Shown: positions 1 through 10,564, counted from the stretch's first letter. The stretch: DNA of 64,000 nt from Bacillota bacterium (GCA_023621995.1 JAMOAB010000175.1:62001-126000), one strand, 5' to 3'. Translations and numbers: made by a program. Notes: generated from the sequence alone by a model not told the origin.

Positions 1-79
1 GTAGCCTCCCCTATTTCCCAATAATGTATTTCACTATGTTCATTACTATAATTCCTCTTATATATGCATTTATGCACAT

Positions 80-946
80 TCATTCTCCTTCTTTACTTAC
101 ATATACATTATAGTCATTCCATATTTTTTCTAGTTTCGAAAAATTCGCCGAAATACTTTCTTTGTGTTTTAAGCTTATAGCTACTATTAGTGCATTTATA
201 AGGCTTAAAGGTGCCACAAGCGAGTCTACAAAAGATGCCATATCACTGCGAGCTAATAGCGTATGATCGGCATAGGCAGTAAGGGGAGATAGATACGTAT
301 CAGTAATGGCAACAATCTCAACTTTCTTCCCTTTCGCAAATTCCATAGCTTCTATTGTACGGCTAGCATACCTAGGAAAACTTATGCCTATTAATATGTC
401 TCCTTTTTTTATATGCATAAGCTGTTCAAATATATCATTTACTCCTGATGTAACAATACGCACATTGCTAAACATAAAACTTAGATAATATCCCATAAAT
501 TCAGCTAGTGGTGCTGCACTTCTCATTCCTAGTACATATATATTATCTGCCGCAAAGATTCTATCTACAACCTGTTCAAAGGCATCATTATCGATCTCAT
601 CAATGGTCATACGGATATTATTCATATCTGCCTTTAGAACACTTTTTAACACCATAGATTGATCTAAATCGGATGTCATCTCTATTCTTTGCACTGTAGT
701 AAGTTTATTGCGCACTAGCTCCTGTAGTGCCTTTTGTAGACTAGGATAACCGTCATAATTTAAAGCATTTGCAAACCTAACTACAGTTGATTCGCTAACA
801 CCAACTTTTTTACCCAGTTTAGAAGCTGTCATAAATGCCGCTTTATCATAGTTGTTAAGTATGTATTCTGCAATCGACTTGTGTCCTTTACTCATATCTT
901 TATAGTGGGTATTTATCCGATATATTAAGTCCTGATTACCTTGCAT
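80..946 (-). CDS. MurR/RpiR family transcriptional regulator (HTH plus SIS domain)
   Basis: N-terminal HTH 'GKKVGVSESTVVRFANALNYDGYPSLQKAL' and SIS-type 'IYVLGMRSAAPLAEFMGYYLSF' are typical of RpiR regulators. Confidence 0.93.
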   Translation of the reverse strand: MQGNQDLIYRINTHYKDMSKGHKSIAEYILNNYDKAAFMTASKLGKKVGVSESTVVRFANALNYDGYPSLQKALQELVRNKLTTVQRIEMTSDLDQSMVLKSVLKADMNNIRMTIDEIDNDAFEQVVDRIFAADNIYVLGMRSAAPLAEFMGYYLSFMFSNVRIVTSGVNDIFEQLMHIKKGDILIGISFPRYASRTIEAMEFAKGKKVEIVAITDTYLSPLTAYADHTLLARSDMASFVDSLVAPLSLINALIVAISLKHKESISANFSKLEKIWNDYNVYVSKEGE

Positions 947-1081
947 GGTAGCCCTCCTAAAACCAAAGCATTTGATAATATTCTACCATATATGACCTGC
1001 TTTGCAAATATGAATATAAAACTATTACATTATAATTTACCACCTGTTTACAAATAATACTTTATAAAAGGAGGATATGGT

Positions 1082-1720
1082 TTGATACAAATTGACGATG
1101 CAGGAAGTGGTAGCTTGGTCGGAGGTACATGTATAGGAGCTATTAGAATAGAGACAGGGGAATTTTACTATAGTTTTATTCCATTAAAATATTATAGAGA
1201 TCATCTTTTTCGTTCTAAACAGTATTTGGATAAGACAAATCAAATAGTTTTCAATCTATTAGATAAATTACAAGTAAATCAAAGTGAAACTATACAGATT
1301 TGTCAAGGATACATGTTTGACAAAGCTAGAGATTCCTTAAAAGAAAGAGGATATTCAATAATAAGTACGAGTATAGGAAATCCCCTCCAAGACATTATTG
1401 AAACTACGTTTCAAAATTATGCTTTAAACTTGGGGGTTCCTATACAATATGCTAAATATACGAAATACCCCTTCCATTTCCATAGAATTTTAAGATGGGT
1501 TTATGCAGATTACCAGAATAGAGCAAGACTGTGTAAAACCGGTTGGAAAAGTTGGAAAAAATATGGATATCTTAACCCAAATATCTATTATGATACTCTA
1601 GACACAGATAATTATATTTGCTTAAAATGCGGAAAAATCATAACTCAAGGTAGTAAAGTAAAAGTTTTGCAATATTTCAGTAATTGTAGAAATATAATAT
1701 ATCTCCATCATTCATGTTGA
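1082..1720 (+). CDS. Conserved-looking hypothetical protein with C-terminal Cys/His putative zinc site
   Basis: TTG start preceded by AAAGGAGG (1067-1074); C-terminus has CLKCG...LHHSC; only credible plus-strand gene; followed by a hairpin terminator. Confidence 0.75.
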   Translation: MIQIDDAGSGSLVGGTCIGAIRIETGEFYYSFIPLKYYRDHLFRSKQYLDKTNQIVFNLLDKLQVNQSETIQICQGYMFDKARDSLKERGYSIISTSIGNPLQDIIETTFQNYALNLGVPIQYAKYTKYPFHFHRILRWVYADYQNRARLCKTGWKSWKKYGYLNPNIYYDTLDTDNYICLKCGKIITQGSKVKVLQYFSNCRNIIYLHHSC

Positions 1721-1732
1721 AAAACTTTATAA

Positions 1733-1761
1733 GAGGAGGTGTTGTGAAACCTCCTCCTATT
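1733..1761 (+). terminator. Rho-independent terminator after the plus-strand ORF, between convergent genes
   Basis: GAGGAGGT-GTTGTGAA-ACCTCCTC followed by CTATTTTT. Confidence 0.75.
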
Positions 1762-1762
1762 T

Positions 1763-3160
1763 TTACACTGGGTGAATTTGATTTTTTCTGTCAAGCATTG
1801 TACTATCTATTTTATATTTCTCTGCCTGCCTATATTGGAAATAATTAATTGCCACTTGTGGAAACAGAGCATATGACAGTATGTCTTCATCCTGCTCTAT
1901 ATATTCCTTTATCTCTTCTTTATATTTAGCAAGGGCAGGCTCTAAAAGATCTGCAGGTCGACATTCAATTACTTCCTCATCTCCTATTATCTTTTCTTTT
2001 ATCTCTTTACTTATAGGTGCTGGTGGTTTACCATATTCACCACGTACATAGGCCTTAGTCTCTTTTGTAATCATTTTATACCTCTCACCCATTATAACAT
2101 TTAATACAGCCTGTGTACCTACTATCTGGCTAGTAGGAGTAACAAGGGGTGGATAGCCTAAATCTTTTCTAACCCTTGGTACCTCCTTTAATACTTCATC
2201 ATACTTATCTAGCTTATCTTGTTGCTTTAACTGAGACACCAAATTAGATAGCATACCACCAGGCACTTGATATACTAAAGTATTTACATCTACAGCCAGC
2301 ACCTTAGGATCCATAAGTCCGCTTTCTATATATCTATCTCTAAGAGGTTTGAAATAGTCAGCAATTTCATTTAATAAGGTTAAATCATAGCCCGTATCAT
2401 ACTCGCTTTCCTGCAAAGTTGCCACAAGAGGTTCTGTAGGCGGTTGCGAAGTCCCCATAGCCATAGGCGATATTGCACAATCTACTATGTCTACCCCTGC
2501 TTCTATGGCCTTTAAATAAGTCATGGAAGCTACACCACTTGTATAATGTGAGTGAAGTTGTATAGGTACTTTAACAACCTTTTTCATCTCCGTTATCAAT
2601 TCGTAGGCATAGTAAGGTGTCAAAAGTCCTGCCATGTCCTTCAAACATATAGAATCTGCTCCCATGTCTTCTAACCTTTTTGCAGTCTGTATATAATGCT
2701 CTGTGTCATGTATTGGACTAATTGTATAGACAACTGTTGCCTGTGCGTGAGCTCCTGCCTTTATAGTAGCATCTAGAGCACATTCAATATTTCTTATATC
2801 GTTAAGGGCATCGAAAATCCTTATTATATCTATACCATTGTCTACAGCGCGATTGACAAATTCCCTTACAACGTCATCAGGGTAGTGTTTATAACCTAAT
2901 AAATTTTGTCCTCTGAGTAACATTTGAAGTTGTGTATTTTTTGCCACTTTTCGTATCTTTCTAAGCCTTTCCCATGGATCCTCATTTAAAAATCTGAGGC
3001 AAGAATCAAAGGTTGCCCCTCCCCATACCTCAAGAGAATGGTAACCTACTTTATCTAATAACTCTATTATGGGCAACATTTCATCAGTAGTCATACGAGT
3101 TGCAATTAGAGACTGATGGGCATCTCTAAGGGCTGTTTCGGTTATCTGTACTTTTGCCAT
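1763..3160 (-). CDS. oadA: Oxaloacetate decarboxylase alpha / pyruvate carboxylase subunit B-type carboxyltransferase (no biotin domain)
   Basis: 'ITETALRDAHQSLIATRM' and 'DSICLKDMAGLLTPYYAYELI' motifs; 465 aa, ends before a biotinyl domain. Confidence 0.95.
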   Translation of the reverse strand: MAKVQITETALRDAHQSLIATRMTTDEMLPIIELLDKVGYHSLEVWGGATFDSCLRFLNEDPWERLRKIRKVAKNTQLQMLLRGQNLLGYKHYPDDVVREFVNRAVDNGIDIIRIFDALNDIRNIECALDATIKAGAHAQATVVYTISPIHDTEHYIQTAKRLEDMGADSICLKDMAGLLTPYYAYELITEMKKVVKVPIQLHSHYTSGVASMTYLKAIEAGVDIVDCAISPMAMGTSQPPTEPLVATLQESEYDTGYDLTLLNEIADYFKPLRDRYIESGLMDPKVLAVDVNTLVYQVPGGMLSNLVSQLKQQDKLDKYDEVLKEVPRVRKDLGYPPLVTPTSQIVGTQAVLNVIMGERYKMITKETKAYVRGEYGKPPAPISKEIKEKIIGDEEVIECRPADLLEPALAKYKEEIKEYIEQDEDILSYALFPQVAINYFQYRQAEKYKIDSTMLDRKNQIHPV

Positions 3161-3213
3161 ATAGCATCCTCCTATTTTAGTTTACACATTTATACAATAT
3201 TCACTCTGTAGTA

Positions 3214-3247
3214 TCCGATATTGATTATTTAAATAATCAATATCGGA
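3214..3247. repeat. 34-bp perfect palindrome in the oadA-oadB intercistronic gap
   Basis: TCCGATATTGATTATTT|AAATAATCAATATCGGA. Confidence 0.85.
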
Positions 3248-3322
3248 CATCAAAACATATTAATAAATTTATTCATGAACTTAGACTAAGCTTCATAGTT
3301 TTAAATTTGATTAATAGATATA

Positions 3323-4465
3323 CTAGCTAAACATTGTAAGAAAAATACCAGCGACAATTGCTGATCCAATCACGCCTGCAACATTGGGCCCCATAGCATG
3401 CATGAGAAGAAAATTCTCGGGATTCTCCTCTTGTCCAACCACCTGCGCAACTCGAGCAGCCATAGGTACAGCAGATACACCTGCCGCTCCGATTAATGGG
3501 TTTATCTTTCCTTTTGAAAGTTTATACATAAGTTTACCCAATAAAAGTCCTCCTATAGTTCCACTCGCAAAAGCAATAAGGCCCAATGCAATTATCTTTA
3601 AAGTATCAGGTGTTAAGAATTTTTCAGCACTTGCCGTCGCTCCAACTGTTAACCCTAAAAATATTGTAACAATATTTATAAGTTCGTTCTGTGCTGTCTT
3701 ACTAAGCCTATCTACCACTAAACTCTCTCTAAAAAGATTACCTAACATGAGCATACCAAGTAGTGTCCCAGCAGACGGAACCAACATAGTACCTATGATG
3801 GCAACAGCAATGGGAAATACTATCTTTTCAAGCTTCGAAACAGGCCTTAACTGTTCCATCACTACTGATCGTTCTTCAGTAGTAGTAAGTGCCTTCATTA
3901 TAGGAGGCTGTATTATTGGAATAAGGGCCATATATGAATAAGCGGCAACAGCAATTGGCCCTAAAAGTTCAGGTTTGAGCTGGGATGTCACGAGTATAGC
4001 AGTTGGTCCATCGGCACCGCCAATAATACCTATGGCTGCAGCAGCCTGTTCATCAAACCCTAATAACCTAGCCAATAAAAATGCTACAAATATACCAAAC
4101 TGAGCTGCACCACCTAACAGTAGGCTTTTAGGATTGGCAATTAAAGGTCCAAAATCAGTCATAGCACCTATCCCCAGAAATATAATAGGGGGATATATAC
4201 CCTTTTCCACACCTTGATAGATGTAATAAAACAGACCACCAACCTTGCCATCTTCAGGTTCAGCCATAAGCCCTGTAAGTGGCAAATTGACAAGTAACAT
4301 ACCAAAAGCTATAGGTAAGAGTAATAGTGGCTCATATTCTTTTTTTATTGCAAGATATATGAGTATACAGGCAACTAGTATCATAACACCCTGTTGCCAT
4401 GTTATGTTCAAAAAACCAGTGTCTTGAATAAAAGCTGTTAATATATCTGAAAATGATCTTGTCAT
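3323..4465 (-). CDS. oadB: Na+-translocating decarboxylase subunit beta
   Basis: Polytopic membrane protein with '[18 protein letters not shown]' signature. Confidence 0.95.
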   Translation of the reverse strand: MTRSFSDILTAFIQDTGFLNITWQQGVMILVACILIYLAIKKEYEPLLLLPIAFGMLLVNLPLTGLMAEPEDGKVGGLFYYIYQGVEKGIYPPIIFLGIGAMTDFGPLIANPKSLLLGGAAQFGIFVAFLLARLLGFDEQAAAAIGIIGGADGPTAILVTSQLKPELLGPIAVAAYSYMALIPIIQPPIMKALTTTEERSVVMEQLRPVSKLEKIVFPIAVAIIGTMLVPSAGTLLGMLMLGNLFRESLVVDRLSKTAQNELINIVTIFLGLTVGATASAEKFLTPDTLKIIALGLIAFASGTIGGLLLGKLMYKLSKGKINPLIGAAGVSAVPMAARVAQVVGQEENPENFLLMHAMGPNVAGVIGSAIVAGIFLTMFS

Positions 4466-4491
4466 TTATTTAAACCCCTTCCCTCCTACGT

Positions 4492-4902
4492 CTATTCAAT
4501 TGAAAATAATAGCTCACCTGCATCTACTGAAGCTCCTTTAGATGTATTGATTGTAGCTATTTTCCCATCTTTTGGCGACATGATTTCATTTTCCATCTTC
4601 ATTGCTTCAAGTATACACAAAACTTGACCCCTCTCCACTGTATCGCCGACATTCACATTTATATCAAGTATTGTACCTGGCATAGGAGCCTTTACAGTAG
4701 TTGCTCCAGAAGGGACCTTACTCGAACTTTCCGTATTATTTATACCAGATGCTATATCTGAAGGTACTACTGATTGGTCTAGCTTAGCATTTTGATTTTG
4801 CACAGATGGTTGTATATTATCAGATTGGGTCACATCGTTTGTAACCTCTTCTACTTCAACTTCATAAGAATTTCCATTAACTGTTACTATAAACTTTTTC
4901 AT
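4492..4902 (-). CDS. Biotin carboxyl carrier protein (biotin/lipoyl attachment domain)
   Basis: C-terminal 'CILEAMKMENEI' biotinylation motif. Confidence 0.95.
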   Translation of the reverse strand: MKKFIVTVNGNSYEVEVEEVTNDVTQSDNIQPSVQNQNAKLDQSVVPSDIASGINNTESSSKVPSGATTVKAPMPGTILDINVNVGDTVERGQVLCILEAMKMENEIMSPKDGKIATINTSKGASVDAGELLFSIE

Positions 4903-5037
4903 ATTTTTTCCTCCTATCTATATACAGGCTTTTTCAAAAAGCCACTTTGCTTATCAATTGTATTTTATGCTTTCTATAAAGTTTATTACAAGCCTTAAAC
5001 TCCAAATAATTTCTCTCTACTAAAACATTAAGAAACT

Positions 5038-5421
5038 TTATCTTCGATTTAATAGTTGCTCTCTTCTGCCTATTTGATTCCACTTAGGAGTACTAGCAGG
5101 TATATGTTTAATACTTTTTATTTTAAATGGCTGTTCATAGTCGTCTAGCATACTCGCTATAGCCGCACTGATGACTGCCACTAGCTCATCATCGGCTATT
5201 TGACTGTTGTCATCGTTGTCATCATTTGATGATGCACTATCTACAGTATCAATAGATTTTTTGGTAGTAGCAGTCTCTTTATTTCTATCACCACTTAATA
5301 GTTTATGCATAATTTCCACCACCAGTATAAGCAAAATAAGGGCAACGAGAGTTATTCCCAAGCCAAGGATTAATACCTGTAGACCTTCTCCTAAACTTTC
5401 ACCTACGTTCATATTTTTCAC
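5038..5421 (-). CDS. OadG-family gamma/delta subunit of Na+ pump decarboxylase
   Basis: Short protein with single N-terminal TM helix 'LILGLGITLVALILLILVVEIMHKLL'; operon position. Confidence 0.8.
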   Translation of the reverse strand: MKNMNVGESLGEGLQVLILGLGITLVALILLILVVEIMHKLLSGDRNKETATTKKSIDTVDSASSNDDNDDNSQIADDELVAVISAAIASMLDDYEQPFKIKSIKHIPASTPKWNQIGRREQLLNRR

Positions 5422-5455
5422 CTCTTAATTAGCATATATTAGACATTAGCATATA

Positions 5456-7006
5456 TTAGACTGGAAAATTACCATGTTTTTTAGCAGGTCTATTTTCTCT
5501 CTTCCCTTCAAGAACTTGTAACGCCCCTATAAGATAAGGCCTTGTACCTTGAGGTTCAATTACATCGTCTATATAACCACGAGCAGCAGCTATATAAGGA
5601 TTGGCAAACTTTTCCCTGTATTCATCGATCTTTTGTTGCCTAAAGCTTATTGGATCTTCTGCAGATTGTATCTCTTTTCTGAATATTATATTAGCTGCAC
5701 CATCTGGACCCATAACTGCTATTTCTGCTGTAGGCCATGCATATACCCTATCTGCACCTAGATGTCGACTGCTCATAGCTATATATGCGCCACCATATGC
5801 TTTGCGGAGTATTACGTTGAGTTTGGGAACAGTTGCCTCTGAATAGGCATACAGTAATTTTGCTCCGTGTCTAATAATGCCACCATGTTCTTGATCAACT
5901 CCAGGTAAATAGCCTGGTACATCGGTAAATGTTATAATCGGAACATTAAAAGCATCACAAAATCTTATAAATCTAGCAGCTTTGTCAGATGCGTCTATAT
6001 CAAGACAGCCTGCCTTATGTTTAGGCTGGTTTGCCACTATACCAACTGATCTGCCATCTAATCTAGCAAATCCAATAACAATATTAGGAGCAAATAGCGG
6101 TTGAATTTCAAAAAAATCACCGTTGTCTACTACCCTAATTATTACATCCTTAACATCATATGATTTGTTAGGATTATCAGGTATTATCTGATTTAAATCA
6201 GGTGACAATCGGTTGGGATCATCATTAGTCTCCATAACTGGAGGATCTTCTAAATTGTTCTGTGGAATAAAACTTAAAAGCTTCCTAATTGCATCAAAGC
6301 ATTCATCTTCTGAACTACTAGCAAAATGGGCAACTCCACTTTTTTCGGTATGGGCAGCTGCACCTCCTAATGCGTCTGCACTCACTTCTTCTCCTGTAAC
6401 AGCCTGTACAACCTGGGGACCCGTTATAAACATCTTGCTTATATTATCTACCATGAATATAAAATCCGTCAGCGCAGGTGAATACACTGCTCCCCCAGCG
6501 CAAGGACCAAGTATTACAGAAATTTGAGGTATAACACCTGAGGCTAAAGTATTACGAAAGAAGATTTCTCCATAGCCTCCCAATGCATCTATGCCTTCTT
6601 GTATCCTGGCTCCACCTGAGTCGTTGATACATATGATAGGACATCCCATCTTCATTGCCTCGTCCATGATCTTAGTTATCTTTTTTGCATGCATTTCACC
6701 AAGTGAGCCACCAATAACAGTAAAATCCTGAGAATAGATATATACTGGTCTGCCATTTATCGTGGCATAGCCTGTTACTACACCTTCACCGGCAGCTCTC
6801 ACTTCGTCCATTCCAAACTCCACCGATCGATGTTTTATAAGCATATCGGTTTCAATGAAACTATCAGCATCTACCAATCGGGCAATTCTCTCTCTTGCAG
6901 TTAGTTTGCCACTCTCATGCTGCTTTTTTATCTTTTCATCGCCTCCACCTTTATAAACTTCTTCTTTTGCTGCTTTTAATTGATCAATCTTATCTCTACT
7001 ACTCAT
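5456..7006 (-). CDS. mmdA: Acyl-CoA carboxylase carboxyltransferase / methylmalonyl-CoA decarboxylase alpha subunit
   Basis: 'GGSLGEMHAKKITKIMDEAMKMGCPIICINDSGGARIQEG' and C-terminal 'YGGAYIAMSSRHLGAD'. The ORF track starts at 7126; ATG at 7006 with GGAGG upstream (MSSRDKIDQL) is the better start. Confidence 0.95.
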   Translation of the reverse strand: MSSRDKIDQLKAAKEEVYKGGGDEKIKKQHESGKLTARERIARLVDADSFIETDMLIKHRSVEFGMDEVRAAGEGVVTGYATINGRPVYIYSQDFTVIGGSLGEMHAKKITKIMDEAMKMGCPIICINDSGGARIQEGIDALGGYGEIFFRNTLASGVIPQISVILGPCAGGAVYSPALTDFIFMVDNISKMFITGPQVVQAVTGEEVSADALGGAAAHTEKSGVAHFASSSEDECFDAIRKLLSFIPQNNLEDPPVMETNDDPNRLSPDLNQIIPDNPNKSYDVKDVIIRVVDNGDFFEIQPLFAPNIVIGFARLDGRSVGIVANQPKHKAGCLDIDASDKAARFIRFCDAFNVPIITFTDVPGYLPGVDQEHGGIIRHGAKLLYAYSEATVPKLNVILRKAYGGAYIAMSSRHLGADRVYAWPTAEIAVMGPDGAANIIFRKEIQSAEDPISFRQQKIDEYREKFANPYIAAARGYIDDVIEPQGTRPYLIGALQVLEGKRENRPAKKHGNFPV

Positions 7007-7159
7007 TCGAAAACCTCCAGACTTAAAAATGGTTATATCTTTATATTGTAAAATTATAAAATAAAACAACTCTACCCCTGTTTCTAAGAATTCTACATAA
7101 AGCCCGTTTTTCCTCCTTAAAAACAATAAATATTTAATTTAAATTTTGGTTATACTATA

Positions 7160-7639
7160 TTAAGAGCATGAGCAACTAGATCTCTTAAAAAAATACTCCA
7201 AATTTATATAGATAGTATTATATTTAGTAATATCATTAACTATAGTATCACCCAAGTGTATATCCGGCTTCAGAATGTCGCTACAATATTCTCGAAATCC
7301 AATACCTTTAAATGTCTCAAATTGCCCTTTTTTTTCTATAAACAGTAGTTTCACTCCATCTAGATCTAATATATGCATCAAAGATCTAACTAAACCATCT
7401 TCATATGTTTTACAGGCATAGTGATCTTTTAAAATCAATTGCTGTATCATTGCTCCATCACCATCTATATAGCCACTAACACCGCCCTTTAAAACCCCAT
7501 CTAGTTCCATAATTGCTCCAAATTTTTCTCCCTTTGAATCTACTGTCAATAATGGTTTTAATGCCTCGTCATTATATATTATATCTAAATCCTTTAGTAA
7601 TAATCTCCTAAAAATAAGCATATATGTCGAACTCCTCAC
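7160..7639 (-). CDS. Hypothetical protein, possibly GNAT-like
   Basis: 159-aa ORF abutting rluB; weak acetyltransferase-like pattern only. Confidence 0.55.
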   Translation of the reverse strand: MRSSTYMLIFRRLLLKDLDIIYNDEALKPLLTVDSKGEKFGAIMELDGVLKGGVSGYIDGDGAMIQQLILKDHYACKTYEDGLVRSLMHILDLDGVKLLFIEKKGQFETFKGIGFREYCSDILKPDIHLGDTIVNDITKYNTIYINLEYFFKRSSCSCS

Positions 7640-8346
7640 GTATTGTTCTTTAAATAATTAACTTCTTCTTCCGTCAAATGCCTCCACTTACCTGATTGTA
7701 AATCACCTAATGATATGTTAGCTATTCTAACCCTTTGTAATGATATAACACTATGCCCAATAAAGTCAAACATCCTCCTTATCTGTCTATTCCGCCCTTC
7801 TTTTAAAATTACCTTAATGTGTGATTTTTCTTTATATTGTCTTATAAGTTCTACAGTAGCTGGCCTGGTCTTTTGATTATCTAAATCTATTCCCCATCGT
7901 AATTTATCTATGTCAGCTCTGGAAGGTACTCCTTCCACCTCAACATAATACTCTTTAGGTATATTATATTTAGGATGGGTCAATTTATAGGCAAAGTTCC
8001 CATCATTGGTAAGTAATATAAGTCCTTCACTTTCATAATCAAGTCTGCCTACAGGGTATAGCCTGCCAAAATCATCGTCTATAAGATCGATCACTGTAGG
8101 ACGTCCAAATTGGTCTCTAGCAGAACTTATATAACCAACAGGTTTATTGAGAGCAATATATATTTTCTGTGTCTGAATGGCTATTATCTTACCATTAACT
8201 TTTACAATATCTTCTTTAGGATCAACTTTTACACCCATATCGGTCACAATATATCCATTTACACTAACTTTTCCTTCTTTGATCATAGTTTCACATTTCC
8301 TTCTTGAAGCCACACCACAATGTGCCATATATTTTTGCAACCTCAT
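7636..8346 (-). CDS. rluB: 23S rRNA pseudouridine synthase RluB/RsuA family
   Basis: S4 domain 'MRLQKYMAHCGVASRRKCETMI' and 'PVGRLDYESEGLILLTNDG'. Confidence 0.95.
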   Translation of the reverse strand: MRLQKYMAHCGVASRRKCETMIKEGKVSVNGYIVTDMGVKVDPKEDIVKVNGKIIAIQTQKIYIALNKPVGYISSARDQFGRPTVIDLIDDDFGRLYPVGRLDYESEGLILLTNDGNFAYKLTHPKYNIPKEYYVEVEGVPSRADIDKLRWGIDLDNQKTRPATVELIRQYKEKSHIKVILKEGRNRQIRRMFDFIGHSVISLQRVRIANISLGDLQSGKWRHLTEEEVNYLKNNT

Positions 8347-8364
8347 AATACATTTTCACCCTTT

Positions 8365-9501
8365 TTACCTATTCCATATTTCAAAGATTCTCCTTATAGA
8401 TGCCTTAAATCCTTTAACAGGTACATATGACTGAGACACCAAAGGAATTTCCTTTATAATTTCTCCATTAATGCTAATTATTATATTACCACAAATTTCA
8501 CCTTTGTTTACTGGCGCTTCTATTATATCAGGCACTTCAACTGATACATTTAAATTATTATACTCATAATCGGTCAAGGCCACCTTATAACTTTCTATAG
8601 GGTGAAGAGTAATGCTTTCTACTACACCATTATCTACTGGAATAGATACTATAGCATCTGAGCTATTCACTATATCATGGCTTTTGTACATTTCAAACCC
8701 ATATTCTAATATTGAACTACTTTCTTCAAACATAGGTCCACAGTTTAATACAACGCATACAAGTTGCATATCATTCCTTTGTGCAGCTGATACTAAGCAC
8801 CTTCCTGCATGTCTAGTAAAACCTGTTTTTACACCATTTGCACCCTCAAAATTCCATAGTAGCTTATTACTGTTTTTGAGAACTCTATTCCATTGACTTC
8901 CTTTCCATGGAATCTCCCTATATTTTGTAGACACGATCTCTCTAAATATATCATTTTTTAGAGCATATGCAGCAATTCTTGCAAGATCATATGCAGTAGT
9001 ATAATGATTGTCAGAATGAAGACCATGTGGGTTTTCGTAATTGGTATTATAAGCACCTATATGCCTTGCGGTTCCATTCATGAGGGCAACAAATCTCTCT
9101 ATTGAGCCCATTCCTATTTCATAGGCTATGGCAGTAGCAGCATCATTTCCAGACCGTAACATAAGACCATATAATAGCTCTTCAAGAGTTAGTAGCTCTC
9201 CCTCTTCAAGATAAATAGAAGAACCTTCTACACCTTGAGCAGCTTTGGGTATTACAACTATGTCATCTAACCTTCCATTTTCAATAGCTACAAGTGCAGT
9301 CATTATCTTGGTTGTACTCGCCATTGGCAACATTTCGTCTATATTTTTACCCCATAATACCCTATAACTACTACCATCTATCAGTACTGCAGACTTTCCA
9401 CTTGTCTGAGGATAGTTAGAATAAGCATGTACATAGCTTACAGTACATAATATAATGATCATATATATTATAAAAACTTTATACCATTTCATGTTTTTCA
9501 A
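8365..9501 (-). CDS. dacB: D-alanyl-D-alanine carboxypeptidase
   Basis: SxxK 'MASTTKIMTAL', SGN 'LRSGNDAATA', 'GANGVKTGFT'. Confidence 0.92.
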   Translation of the reverse strand: MKNMKWYKVFIIYMIIILCTVSYVHAYSNYPQTSGKSAVLIDGSSYRVLWGKNIDEMLPMASTTKIMTALVAIENGRLDDIVVIPKAAQGVEGSSIYLEEGELLTLEELLYGLMLRSGNDAATAIAYEIGMGSIERFVALMNGTARHIGAYNTNYENPHGLHSDNHYTTAYDLARIAAYALKNDIFREIVSTKYREIPWKGSQWNRVLKNSNKLLWNFEGANGVKTGFTRHAGRCLVSAAQRNDMQLVCVVLNCGPMFEESSSILEYGFEMYKSHDIVNSSDAIVSIPVDNGVVESITLHPIESYKVALTDYEYNNLNVSVEVPDIIEAPVNKGEICGNIIISINGEIIKEIPLVSQSYVPVKGFKASIRRIFEIWNR

Positions 9502-9573
9502 TACTCCTTACTACTATAATATATTTATAAACATATATGCCCAAATTTCAAACAACTAAATTGGCTTATAAAA

Positions 9574-9591
9574 AAGCGGCCAAGGCCGCTT
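9574..9591 (-). terminator. Rho-independent terminator after ytfJ
   Basis: AAGCGGCC-GGCCGCTT followed by TTTTA on the minus strand. Confidence 0.85.
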
Positions 9592-9593
9592 CT

Positions 9594-10013
9594 CTATTTT
9601 GCCTGATTTGGCAACTGGTCCTCAATATTATCCCTCTCTTCTTTTGAGCTCATATCTTCAAATAGCTTGGGAATCATGTCTACAATTCTATCTAGTGGTG
9701 TATTAAAGTTTACTGGTAACAGCTGTATCTTGTTTTTTCCTACGACTAAAAACGCTATAGGATTTACCGTCACTCCTGCACCACTACCACCGGCAAAAGG
9801 TGGATCTCCATCTGCCTGTGGAATAGCTTGCCCTATACTGGCATGCTCACCTCCACCTGCAACAAAACCAAAAGATACCTTAGATATGGGTATTATAACA
9901 GTCCCATCAACAGTCTCTACCGCGTCTCCTACTATCGTATTTACATCTATCATATCTTTTATATTTTCCATTGTAGTTGTCATTATATTTTCTATTGGAT
10001 GTGGGTCTGCCAT
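9594..10013 (-). CDS. ytfJ: GerW/YtfJ family sporulation protein
   Basis: 'VIIPISKVSFGFVAGGGE...FAGGSGAGVTVNPIAFLVV'. Confidence 0.95.
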   Translation of the reverse strand: MADPHPIENIMTTTMENIKDMIDVNTIVGDAVETVDGTVIIPISKVSFGFVAGGGEHASIGQAIPQADGDPPFAGGSGAGVTVNPIAFLVVGKNKIQLLPVNFNTPLDRIVDMIPKLFEDMSSKEERDNIEDQLPNQAK

Positions 10014-10564
10014 TTATTTTTCACCGCCTTTACCATATTGTTAAATATAGCCCTACATGCTATGTTAATAATATAGCCTGTTCTCATCCACATTATGCAG
10101 TCCAAGTCTATATCAATATAATTTCTATTATCATAGATTGGACATATCTCTTTCTCTATGTATTCAACCTTCAGATTAGATTTTAAATATTGATATATTA
10201 GTTCAATCGCAGTTATGAAAGTACCACAGAGAATAGCAGTCGTCCCTGCATCGCCTAATCCTATATAAGCCCTTATATATAGCTTTTCTATCGTCAGATC
10301 GGAAATAGCATAATTTATGATACCATAGTGTTCTGTTCTCATTACTTTCATCTTTTGTATATGCTTTTTAACCTGTGATAAAGAAAAAAGCCCTATGTAT
10401 TTGGGCTCTAGTGGAATCTTTAATTTATAGATATGCCTTTTCTGTAAAAAACCAAAACCAATATATAATTGTCTTAGGTGTGAATTTATATCCAATTGAA
10501 TCTCTACATATAGGGGAGCTACAAGCATCAACAATATAAGTAATAATATAACAGCAACTAGCAT
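9992..10564 (-). CDS. DUF2953 domain-containing membrane protein
   Basis: N-terminal TM; between scpB and ytfJ, the usual DUF2953 context. Confidence 0.75.
   Translation of the reverse strand: MLVAVILLLILLMLVAPLYVEIQLDINSHLRQLYIGFGFLQKRHIYKLKIPLEPKYIGLFSLSQVKKHIQKMKVMRTEHYGIINYAISDLTIEKLYIRAYIGLGDAGTTAILCGTFITAIELIYQYLKSNLKVEYIEKEICPIYDNRNYIDIDLDCIMWMRTGYIINIACRAIFNNMVKAVKNKWQTHIQ

Noticed and set aside
3384-3941. 185-aa plus-strand ORF
   Set aside because: Antisense shadow of oadB.
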